From Fragilariopsis cylindrus CCMP1102 (taxonomy: Eukaryota; Bacillariophyta; Bacillariophyceae; Bacillariales; Bacillariaceae), in assembly GCA_900095095.1 (NCBI GenBank), contig FMBT01000638.1:1-31457 (forward strand): 31,457 nucleotides of DNA, written 5' to 3'. A program made the translations under genes and the position numbers. Positions 1 through 9,175 of this stretch are shown here, in pieces. Position 1 is the first letter of the stretch, and every line of letters starts with the position of its first letter. Below the pieces are notes generated by a model. The model did not search any database and was not told the origin of the DNA. It saw nothing but the letters and a program-made list of their open reading frames with translations.

Positions 1-61
1 GTAACAGCAAATCATTTATCTAATATGATCACAATTTTGCAAGTATCACCTTCACATTCTC

Positions 62-92
<31 letters not shown>

Positions 93-1143
93 GAACAATT
101 CGACAACGAGTATTGGAGGACCACTACAACGTTCCGTCGAAGCATATTTCCACATCCAGCAGCAGCAGCAGCAGCAGCAACAACAGAATCACTGCAGTCC
201 TTTGAAACTGGACTTTGTCATGACTAACCCTCCTTTTTACGACCCCAACATCGATGGAGATTTCAACTGCTAGGGTTGGTGACGGTCGATCACGAACAAT
301 AGACAGTATCGGAAGGAAATTATCCCCGGTGGAGAAATAGGCTTTGTGACAGAAATGATAGAGGATTCGTTACGGATGATGACTACTAGTAGCAACCAAA
401 CCCAATTACTGCTGGTTGGTATTCCTCCATGTTGGGAAGAAGACATCCATGATCAAGCTCCAAAAATTATTGGTGCATATACTTGGTCCTGCTCATGTCA
501 AAGCAACAGAATACGGCCCTGGACATTATACTCGATGGTTTTGGCCTGGACGTTAGAACGACCACCTGCAACTGCAAGTGGAGCGCTTTGTCCTCACAGT
601 GACAAGGATCATTTCCAGGTGGATCTTATAGAGAAACGAGAAGCTGCTGTGGGAGAAGTCGTGAACCGAATCGTTTCATTTTGTGATACGTCTCCAGGTG
701 GGTGGGATTTGACAACTACAACAACAACAACAACAACAACTTCATCAACTAATGGGGAAGTTGGTGCGATTGTTCGTATTCAAGAAACGATGTCACCTAC
801 AATAACAAATTTCGTCGACGAAACACAAAGTGGGGTAGATATCCCGGAATCTATCCTACGAGTGCTACGTGGACGTCGTGACAATTCAAGATTCTTACCA
901 GACGAGGGTCACTTTTTTGTAGAGATTAAAATTCAGGTTGCTCGTAATAATAACAATACCTTCGACAATTCAGCAGAGAATCAGCCGATGACGACAGTCG
1001 ATTTGTCGTGTTATCGTCATTCAGCACGGGGTGCCAAAGCGATAGAAAAGATACGGTGTTTAGATAAGGATGTACAAAGGACCAGTAGAAAATGGCGTAG
1101 GATTCGCGAGAGGCAGCAGCAGCAGCAGCAGCAGCAGAAGTAA
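1..1143 (+). CDS. METTL16: METTL16-like RNA N6-adenosine methyltransferase, 5' partial, with six frame-changing indels
   Basis: Seen: reading starts at base 1 and is open upstream, so the start codon lies outside the window. The catalytic NPPF motif of N6-adenine methyltransferases sits near 226-237 (TNPPFYDPN). The family block GDGRSRT, MTVSEGNYPGGEIGFV, ITAGWYSSMLG, GKKTSM, LGPAHV, YGPGHYTRW, LAWTLERP can be followed without a gap, but only by changing frame six times between about 255 and 545 (three extra bases, then three missing ones, net zero). From about 545 to the TAA at 1141-1143 the frame is clean. Known of the family: METTL16 methylates U6 snRNA and SAM-synthetase mRNA hairpins. 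Odd: poly-Q runs (61-93, 157-186) lie inside the Rossmann core just before NPPF, a poly-T run lies near 715-741, and a C-terminal poly-Q near 1114-1140. Faces the next gene tail to tail. Family assignment is confident; whether the locus is functional is uncertain. Confidence 0.72.
61..186 (+). repeat. CAA and CAG trinucleotide runs coding poly-Q
   Basis: A near-perfect CAA run (61-93) and a CAG run (157-186) encode two glutamine tracts of about 10-11 residues each in the METTL16-like reading frame. They lie upstream of the NPPF motif, inside the methyltransferase fold rather than in a tail. Confidence 0.9.
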
Positions 1144-1421
1144 CAGACTTACTTAACAATTGAAAATAAGGGATTAAAGCGCACCTTGCTGGTGATCTTA
1201 TATTAGAATATATATGTAAAATCCATCTAATGATACTATAGCTTACAGTAGTAGGTTTTTTTTCTAGAACATCATTCAATATATATTTTCACAGACGATA
1301 ATCTGTGTCCTACTAAACAATATGTATGTTTTTGGTTAATGTGTCGTATAATTATTTTTCCTTATGATTTCTTTGGTGTTATTATATCGAATATTATTGT
1401 CAACAAAGAATAGCTAGCTTG

Positions 1422-2783
1422 TTAGCTACCTACGACTCTGCAGGAATTACGTATATCCTTAACGAAATTAATTGCACTGCTGACACCCATTTTCTTAGCA
1501 AGGATGGTAGGAAGAGCTGGTGAATAAACGTGTGTGACAGCTGTCATTATACATTCATTCGATGATCCTTTTATATCCTCAAGTAGATTAACTCCTAATA
1601 ATATATCATTTCGGGGCATATCAATCATATTACTATCAGTAATCATACCGGGTGTGGCTCTACTAACCACCAAACAACGACGATGATCTTCAGACGGTCC
1701 TGATAATTGTCTGGAATGAATCATTGTACATGAGACCATAGTTGTTTTTGCAATGGGTGGTTTAGTTAGATTACAAACAATTTTCGTTTTCATCTTTGTC
1801 GTTCCATCAGCAGTCCCATCATTCACATATCCATCATTCAATGTTTTTACATCGGTTCGTCCTACACTTAATTTATTATATATCTTAACCTTTGATGAAT
1901 CCATTAATAAATCTACCATTTCATCTGATGATAATGGTAATATTGATTTAGTTTTAATAAGTGGTAACTTTGATCCGTGTCCTTCCTGTTTTGCCTTCCC
2001 AATATAAACCATAACTTCTCCTTGTTCTAGTACAGACATTTCACTATCACTATTATCTCGTAATAATTTCTTCGTTGCATCATGCATCTTCCATTCAATC
2101 CAATCATTGTTATCATCATTATCTGTAGCCAACATCTCCAAACCTGATGAACACAACACATCAATTGTATCTGGATCAGAAAATTCTTCTCCTGTCTGTT
2201 CATCTAATGAAATCGAAAGTGGAATTATGGGACATGTCATCGCATATCGGTCTTGTGTTGATTGAGATGTTGATGATGTTGATGTTGATGATGATGATGA
2301 TGGTGATGTCTGGTCTCTTTTCATCATAGTACTAGTAGAAGCCAATAAAGAAATTGTTGACTGAGACTTGTCCATCGCGAGTCGTCGACGACGATGTCCT
2401 TTTACTTTATCTTTATCTTTTGTTCCTTGCGTTACATCAGCGTCATCTCCATGATCTTGTTTTTTTATTGAGGTATTGATATTGTTGTCGTCGTCGAACC
2501 TTTTCTTCTTCTCACGAGATAAAGAAAAACTTCCAAGTCGAATATAGGATGACGACGACGATGATCGTGATCGTGACGAATCGTCGTTACCAGCAATGCC
2601 AAAAAATGATGATGATCTTATATTATCTCCAGTAGTACTCCAGAAATTACCACCAATACTGTTTCCTCCTCCTCCTCCCGATACTGCGGCATGACAGCAA
2701 TTCTGAAGACAAATAAACACGCCGTATACGATCCAAACTAAAACGGTAATTTTCTTCGTTCGCTTTTCATCCATGATATTCAA
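1422..2783 (-). CDS. Secreted or endomembrane START-like protein
   Basis: Single-exon ORF of 453 aa. The N-terminus (residues about 8-36) has basic KRTKK followed by a hydrophobic stretch ending near CCHAAVSG, a typical signal peptide; there is no ASAFAP-like plastid motif. Residues about 37-170 are low complexity (Gly, Ser, Arg, Asp) with an RRRR patch. Residues about 178-450 form a conserved-looking globular region. It contains a PLSSDEMVDLLMDSS segment, a KIVCNLTKPP...TTMVSCTMIHSRQL pair of strands, and a C-terminal helix (AKKMGVSSAINFVKDIRNS). This order resembles START/Bet v1-type lipid-binding domains, in which a beta-rich cup is closed by a long C-terminal helix. The START call is an inference from pattern, not from a diagnostic motif. 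It is divergent from the coiled-coil gene at 3280, sharing about 500 bp of upstream DNA. No disruption is seen. Confidence 0.6.
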   Translation of the reverse strand: MNIMDEKRTKKITVLVWIVYGVFICLQNCCHAAVSGGGGGNSIGGNFWSTTGDNIRSSSFFGIAGNDDSSRSRSSSSSSYIRLGSFSLSREKKKRFDDDNNINTSIKKQDHGDDADVTQGTKDKDKVKGHRRRRLAMDKSQSTISLLASTSTMMKRDQTSPSSSSSTSTSSTSQSTQDRYAMTCPIIPLSISLDEQTGEEFSDPDTIDVLCSSGLEMLATDNDDNNDWIEWKMHDATKKLLRDNSDSEMSVLEQGEVMVYIGKAKQEGHGSKLPLIKTKSILPLSSDEMVDLLMDSSKVKIYNKLSVGRTDVKTLNDGYVNDGTADGTTKMKTKIVCNLTKPPIAKTTMVSCTMIHSRQLSGPSEDHRRCLVVSRATPGMITDSNMIDMPRNDILLGVNLLEDIKGSSNECIMTAVTHVYSPALPTILAKKMGVSSAINFVKDIRNSCRVVGS

Positions 2784-3279
2784 ACTTGAATATGGTCTTA
2801 CTTAGTATGTATTGTATTGCCTTATAGTAAGTTTTGTCTCTGTACAATACGGTATGTTACGAAGTTTGCTGTCAACTTTGAAAACTCTATTAGCATTTGT
2901 GATACTCTTACATCAACGTATATTCGAGATTTCAGATTCAAATTTTTAAAATGACGTAATGAGGGGGAATTGAGAAAAGACAAACTAGGAAGTGATTTTT
3001 TGTTTTAAACTCAATAAATGACGCGTGGAACATAAACAAAAAAATAGCTGGATTTACAACACAACATTTTTTGAATCTATCTATTGTTGTTGTACTGTAA
3101 GTTACCGTAAGTTAGTCTCAAATAAATAGTTTATCATCAGCCATTACAGCAGTTCAATACGGCACAATAGAAGATACGATTACTCTAGCTACTGTATATA
3201 ACAACTCGTTTAAGAACATAATCCGGTCTAATCTCTGCAAGTCTTACCGGTAAAAGCCTGTTAATTTGATTTCACAAGG
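2784..3279. promoter_or_regulatory. Divergent promoter region with TGACG-type bZIP-like sites
   Basis: AT-rich spacer between two divergently transcribed genes whose products both carry signal peptides. It holds TGACGTAA at 2952-2959 and TGACGC at 3019-3024. These match the CO2/cAMP-responsive element classes (TGACGT and TGACGC) described for the diatom PtCA1 promoter, but six-base sites are common by chance. No ORF or structured RNA is evident. Confidence 0.35.
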
Positions 3280-3355
3280 ATGATGTCTTTTGGCGGTCGA
3301 AAAATATCATTTACTGCGTCGTCCAATGATGGCAAGCGTATAACGCCAAACCGTT

Positions 3356-3388
<33 letters not shown>

Positions 3389-6300
3389 TTAGTCTATTGC
3401 TGGTGTTAGTAGTGTTACAACATTTGCTACTATGTAATACAATAATACCGAGTTCGGTACTATGCGAAGCAAAGTTCCATACCAGTAGCAGTAGTAGTAG
3501 TAGTAGTAGACGGTATGTACCACTAGCGGGAATTTTTGGCTTCAATGGGGATCGCAAGCAAAAATCTGAGCAAGAACAGCAGCAGCAACAACAACAACAA
3601 CAGTATTCCAATAATAATAATGGATATTCTTCTCAACAACAGCAGAATAATAATAATAAACAAGGAGGAAGAAACCCTCCTCCACGACCTCCTCTTCCTC
3701 CACGTCAACAAGCTGGTAGTACAACATTTGTTCGATCCTCTTCTCCTACTAATGATAATAATAATAATCTACAAACATTGGTTCCACCACAACTTCGACG
3801 ATCGTCGGGTTATCAAAATTCCCATTCACCTCCTAATAATCAACAACAACAATCAGAGGATCATCAGCAACAGAAATCTCCGCCCCCTCCTCCACCACCG
3901 CCACGACAACTGTCGGTATCATTAGAGCAGTTGTACGATGATATTGATTCGACGAAGCATACCTCTATCTCTATTGATACAAATAAAGTCGAGAATGGGG
4001 ACAATGCAAACAACGAAAATACTGCTACTGCTACTACAAATATCATTTCTTCGGAGGAAATAGACGATACTACGATACAAACAACCAATAATAGTGATGA
4101 GAATGAGAAAAATAGTGTAAATGACGGTGGGGGTCGTTTTGAGTTAGACCAACAACAGCAGCTGCCACCACCACCACCACCTTCCATTCCACAGCAATGG
4201 AGAGGTTATGCTGATGAAGACCCTACTACTAGTGACCCTTCTCGACCAATGAATTATCAGACTCAACAACAACCGCCTCCCCCACCTTCAAACTATGATG
4301 AGAGCCCAGAAATGTCGTCCTGGTCAGCGCAACAACAGCAGCAGCATCAACTTTATTATGACCAACAGCAGCAACAGTATCCATCATCATCATCATCATC
4401 GGCATCGTATCCTGACCAGCAATACGATGCAACACTTTTTTATCTTCAAGAAGAGTTAAGTGATTCATTGGAACGAGAAAATTCTTTAGTATCACAGCTT
4501 GATAACATAACATCGACTGTAATGGGTATGGGACAACGAGAAGAATTGCATATGCGACAACTTGATGTTCTTACAGAACGTGTTATGGATGTTGAATTTC
4601 AATCAGCCGAAGATCGGGTTCTACTATTGGAATACGAAGCGAATTGTACTGCATTAGGAACAACGATTGTTGGTTTGAAAGAAGACTTAGAAGAATGGCA
4701 AACTCGATGTAATGAATACAATAAGAAACACGATGATGATCAAGTAAAGTTATCAGACCTTCAACTAACCATTAAAGAAAAGGTGTCAGAAGCTGAAGAT
4801 ATTGCTATTGCTATGGAACAATTGCGTATGACGGAAGAGCGAAGAGAATTATCTTCTTCGTCGGGAGGACGTGGTCATTCCAATTCGAAAAGCAAAGGGG
4901 GATTAATTTCATGGATGTTTGGACTACTTGGTTTTGGTAGTTACGGTAGTAATATCAATAATCAGAAATATGACGAGGAGCTTCGTAAGGACGCGTTTGA
5001 AATGGCCAAGTCGACTCTACTCCGAGCGCTGCAGTCAGAACGTACCAATGTACATGAATTAGAGGCAGCCGTTGCATCATTGCAACAAAATAATTCAGCA
5101 ATTTCAGAAATGGTTGAATCAAGAGATATTATTATCGATGAATTGAATAATAGAATCGCAGTTTTTGAAGAAGATAAAGTCGTTTTAAAGGCAGCATTGA
5201 GACAACTACAAAAGGAAATGAAAGAAGAGGAACCAAAAACTCAAAAGTTAATTGATGATCTTGCCGTGGCAGAACAAGAAGTTGAAAGGATCAAGGCTGA
5301 TGTCCATTCTATTATTGAGACACACCAAGATGAGCTAGCTGCCTTACAGCAGACGATGTCAACTAAGCAAAAAACGATCACAGATGCCGAATCGAATCTT
5401 ACAGCAATCGGTACATACGTTGACAAACTTGAAGAACGTTTAACGTCTTTCGCAATGACACGGCGGGATATGGAAGAACGTGAAAAACGATGTAAAGAAA
5501 TTGAAAAGAAAGCAGAAGAAAGTGAAATTCAACGAAAGTCCATGCATGTCAAGGTAGAAGAATTTCAAAAGCAGGAAGATGATTTGAAAAAGCTACTAGA
5601 AGAACTCGTATCGGAACGTACCGACTTGCAAAAGGAGAACAGAAAACTATATACGGAGCAAGAGTTTCGGATTGGAGAACAAGAACAACTAGAAGCGAAT
5701 TGTAAAAATTTACAAGCGGAAGCAACATCAACGCGTGAGGAGATTCAAGAATGGAAGGATAAATGCGAGAGTCTAGTCCCGGATTTGGAATCGTCGAGGA
5801 TGTATCAACTCGATTTAGAGCGTGAAGTAGAAGCCCTTAAAACAACGCAAGAACGACTAAATGCTCTTCAGATTGAAAACAATGGCATCATCGAGAATAA
5901 TGAGAAGTTGTTAGAAGAAATTGCAGCTGTGACAGAAGAAAAAGATAGAATAGAAGTCATCCTAAATGATGTGACCAAGAATGCCGAGGAGAAGGCAGAG
6001 GCTGAACGCGTTGCAAATGAGAAGGCAGAAAATGGAATGAAAAAAGAATCGGAGGAAGAAATCGAAGTAGAACAATCAAGAAACGGAAGTAAGTTTTCTC
6101 CGCCACCACCTCCTCCAAGGCGACCGTCGCATCTCACATCTCCTCGAGTTCCGAAACAAAATGATGTACCGTTAAGGAGTTTGAGAAAAACCCTCTCAAG
6201 GGCAACTGGTCTACATGGGGTGTTGACACCATCCTCCAAGATAAACAAAACAAATGAGCAAACCCGACCTTCATCTGGAACACATCCGCGACCTGGTGCA

Positions 6301-6390
6301 AAGCCTAATGATACCATTCAGCGTTCGGAAGGGTCCGAGGAAAAACTTTCAGTTCCACCACCAACATCATCGTATCAACAAGATAAATAA
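3280..6390 (+). CDS. Large secretory-pathway coiled-coil protein with Q/P-rich ends
   Basis: Single ORF of 1036 aa; the first in-frame ATG pair is at 3280. Residues about 37-62 are strongly hydrophobic (ISLLLVLVVLQHLLL...SSVLCEA) behind a basic, Ser-rich N-region, consistent with a signal peptide or signal anchor. Residues about 65-375 are low complexity: poly-Q, poly-N, poly-S and several runs of 6-8 prolines. From about 386 to 927 there is a long heptad-like, Glu/Lys/Gln-rich coiled coil. It is broken at about 540-556 by a short hydrophobic Gly-rich segment (LISWMFGLLGFGSYGS). The C-terminus (about 940-1036) is Pro/Ser-rich and basic. I do not recognise an enzymatic domain. It could be a cell-wall, vesicle-tethering or endomembrane scaffold protein; none is provable here. 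Divergent from the START-like gene and convergent with the methyltransferase gene. No frameshifts. Confidence 0.8.
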
Positions 6391-6823
6391 TATAAATAAA
6401 ACCATTATTAAAAAATGATTCGACTCGACAAAAGAGATGAACGGCTAAATAGAGAGAGGAAATAGAATAACAAGAATAGGTTTATATTCTCACAAAATAA
6501 ATTTAATTACAATCGAATGAGCCTTGTTAGGGGTTGAATCACGGGTATATTAAAAAGAAGATTTATATACGCTAAAATTATTGATTAATTTTGCACACGT
6601 CAGTTCAGCTCACCAGTAGAATACTGAGACGGGAACAATAACAAAACAAACCAATAACACTCATACTCGCATTATATTCTACTCCTAAAAGAAGAAGAAG
6701 GAAAAACTTAATTGAAATCACTAATCTACTAGACTATTATTATTTGTATAACTTTCTGCGCCGTTTCATAAATATACACTGTGTTGGTTGGAATTGATTA
6801 TGTATTTGCTTGGTCTGTCTGTC
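6391..6823. other. Convergent intergenic spacer (3' UTRs plus a repeat copy)
   Basis: AT-rich spacer between facing stop codons. It carries AATAAA-like sequences just past 6390 (ATAAATAAAACC) and one copy of the dispersed repeat at about 6516-6620. Nothing else was recognised. Confidence 0.6.
6516..6620 (+). repeat. Dispersed repeat, short copy (matches 8473-8817)
   Basis: The stretch from about 6521 (cttgttaggggttgaatcac...) to 6576 matches 8478-8530 almost base for base. GCACACGT at about 6593 is then shared again after a 15-base insertion relative to the other copy. CAGCTCACCAGNAGAA (about 6606-6621) matches the right end of the other copy near 8799. It reads as an internally deleted derivative of the longer copy. 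Confidence 0.65.
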
Positions 6824-8108
6824 TCATGCAACCAACGGTATCCTCCTTTTAAACACCATCACCGACCGTGTAAACCAATTGTAGTTATTACTAGGATTCC
6901 GAAATTTATCCGCCCAGTGTTTCTGATACGTATACCCCAGACTCTCAAAGACGGCAATAATGTAGTCATTGGAATGATTGTTCACGTGCGAGTGACCATC
7001 CTGACCGAGAATCCCCCAGCTCAAGATAATCCCTTGGGTATTGTGCCGGTGGAGGTTTCGAATGAACATCCCTTCATACATACTCGGCACGTGTTCCCCC
7101 ACTTCTAATGACAGGACCCAGTCACGTTTCTGCAACCCGAGGGGGAAGGTGAGATCAACAAAGTCCACGTTCCCATCCGTGTACTCGTACACATTCCCAG
7201 CACCATCGTACGCGTGATAGTCCAGCTCTGGATGCCGTTGTACTATTTCAGGTTTGTATTGTCTACAAAGATTAATAACAATAACAATACAACAAACAAC
7301 CAGCATATGCGAAAGATACAACAGCAGCGTACAGTGATGAGTCGTTCACATATATAAATTTGACGCGAAGGAAAACTCAACACAACAATACGTACCCGAC
7401 CCCGGCACCGAAATCGTTGATTGACGTCACATTTTCCGCCGTGATCAAATTGGACAATTCTGCAATAATTCGTTGGGATCCCACTACATGATGCTGCGGA
7501 ATGACATAATTGGTATTCAAGAGCGGTGATGTGTCCTTATTTTTGCCAGCAGTGAGACACCATCCACCGCGATCCAACACACTCTGTCCGCCTGCCGATG
7601 GTTGACATTGCAGTTTTGCTTCTCGAAAACGTGTTGCTAGTTGCTTGGTAGCAAATGGAACCAGAATATCCGAGTGTTCCTCCATGTAGGTGATACTCCG
7701 TTCCACATCCTCCACGGTATACCATTTCTCGTAGTCGACACTGTTGAAAGCACGATTGTTCCCATGCTCACCACGGCCGGATATTGGTGGACCGATCAAT
7801 TTTTTGTTGATCCAATCAAATCGTAGTTCCACCTCCTCCTTATTGTTCGAGACCACAGTATTATTATTATTATTATTTGGCGGTGTTGGAGACTGTACCT
7901 CGAACACGTTATTACTGCTTTGTTGCAAATTCAGGAAGATAAAAATAACCATACAACTCCCAATGGCACATTTTATGGATGTTATTTTCCCTATTTCTTG
8001 CATCATATTCCTTCTTGTCATCGTAGACGTTCCTGCGACAGTACACACGACATTGGGTGACGTGTGCGACAACGTGGATTGTTGGCGAGATGATTGAAAG
8101 CGTGCCAT
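6824..8108 (-). CDS. METTL24-like class I SAM-dependent methyltransferase, type II membrane anchored; two exons
   Basis: Exon 1 is 8108-7396, intron 7395-7263 (GTACGT...TTTGTAG), exon 2 7262-6824; together 383 aa. The splice joins GAGVG to QYKPEI with frame kept. Residues about 44-61 (SIKCAIGSCMVIFIFLNL) form one membrane segment after a basic N-terminus, suggesting a type II Golgi/ER protein. SAM-binding motif I is DFGAGVG, motif II is YDGAGNVYEYT, and DFVDLTFPL follows. The later conserved blocks LSLEVGEHVP, GIILSWGILGQDGHSHVN and a C-terminal SVMVFKRR match the METTL24/Methyltransf_23-like group. Substrate unknown. The ATG at 8108 is chosen because the open frame upstream of it has no matching features. 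Poly-N lies near residue 80. It is convergent with the coiled-coil gene and divergent from the gene at 9176. Confidence 0.82.
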
Positions 8109-8242
8109 GGTATATATTATTAATATTTCGTTTTGGTTGTTGTTGTTAGTTGGTTTGTAAATTTTGGCATGAATTGGGCAGTACTTCGTTATAAAGTTGA
8201 TTTTAACCAAGAAAATTACAATTTACTAGATACCGTAGCTCT

Positions 8243-8282
8243 CTACTTCCTCCAGCTAACGCTTAATTCGTACGCGCTATCG
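8243..8282 (+). repeat. Third copy of the foldback-arm motif
   Basis: ctacttcctccagctaacgc...tacgcgctatcg resembles the left arm at 8538-8577: CTACTTCCTCC versus GTACTTCCTCC at the start, and CGCGCTATCG at the end, with the same spacing. It is more diverged in the middle. Confidence 0.55.
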
Positions 8283-8472
8283 CGAGGAATCATTCAACAG
8301 GCCCTTACGAATCAATCGCTTTTGAGTATGTTAATAACTTGCGAATGTTCTCCTTTGTTATGATAGTGCATAATGTATTTGTTCTTTTCACTAATGAAAC
8401 ATTTATTTCGTATGTCGTTTGAGGACATTCTTGTTTTTTAATTTTTCTTCTATTTTTTCCTTGTTTCATTTA

Positions 8473-8817
8473 TGAATCTTGTTAGGGGTTGAATCACGGG
8501 TATGCTAAAAAGAAGATTTATATCGCTAAAAGCACACGTACTTCCTCCGTACCGCGTTAAGTGAATGCGCGCTATCGTTTGTGATTATTACACCATAGAA
8601 GGACGTTGAACCATTAGAATCTTCGTAAAATCTTCGCTTATTTTTATTTGTTTCTTACATTTCGCATTTTGTGGTAGATTTTAAGGGTTCAAATCGCTTT
8701 TATGCTATAATAGTTCCAAGCGATAGCGCGGTGTCACTTAACGGTACACGGAGGAAGTACTTCAACTATTTGTTCACTTTGATGGGAGAGACGTGGAACA
8801 GCTCACCAGAAGAACAG
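8473..8817 (+). mobile_element. Candidate non-autonomous foldback/MITE-like element
   Basis: The left portion (8473-8539) is shared with the copy at 6516. Inside it are two imperfect inverted arms, 8538-8622 and 8676-8760. The first begins gtacttcctccgtacc and runs past cgctatcg to gaaccattagaatct. The second, read on the opposite strand, begins gtacttcctccgtgtacc and ends gaacccttaaaatct. The arms flank a loop of about 53 bp. The right end (about 8799-8817) is again shared with the short copy. No transposase ORF is present and no target-site duplication could be identified, so the class is unknown. Confidence 0.55.
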
Positions 8818-9175
8818 AAGAAAACAAAGCAAAATCTTACGGGTTCTTTTTAGTACGCGCTACTTGCCTTCTTGTGCTACCAATTCTACCAATTCAATAC
8901 GAACTTCCGGAAGCCATGCAAGGATGCATAAAGTTCTCAAACATTGCACACACAGTCAACCCAGTACAACATTCAACATAAAGCAAAGTGCCGTTAATAT
9001 CACACACATTTGCTTCTTGCGGAGGTACAGTACGAGGCCGCATACATCATTCACATCATCTTATATTTTTTGATAAAACTATCAACTTTGTCTGTTTAGT
9101 GTTCAGGACTACAAAAAAGGCGACGCAGCCAAAGAAGAGATCGTATTCTTACAAGTATTGTACAGTACCGTTACA

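Larger units (their letters stand above)
8109..9175. other. Divergent intergenic region holding repeats, no gene seen
   Basis: About 1.07 kb between two divergent start codons. It contains the foldback element at 8473-8817 and a further related segment at 8243-8282. The remainder near the gene at 9176 presumably includes its promoter. Short ORFs here show no family features. Confidence 0.6.

Noticed and set aside
926..1279. 117-codon minus-strand ORF opposite the METTL16 end
   Set aside because: Its poly-Ala and poly-Tyr runs are mirror images of the CAG and other repeats on the coding strand; no motif of its own.
3261..4513. Several overlapping minus-strand and alternate-frame ORFs with poly-Cys, poly-Leu, poly-Met and poly-Val
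   Set aside because: They are products of trinucleotide runs in the coiled-coil gene read in other frames.
6519..6545. GGGGTTGAATC and GGGTTCAAATC (8684) resemble tRNA B-boxes
   Set aside because: No A-box at suitable distance and no cloverleaf could be drawn; they are parts of the dispersed repeat.
8109..8210. Open frame upstream of the methyltransferase ATG at 8108
   Set aside because: No homologous features upstream; the Met at 8108 gives a normal basic N-terminus followed by a membrane anchor.
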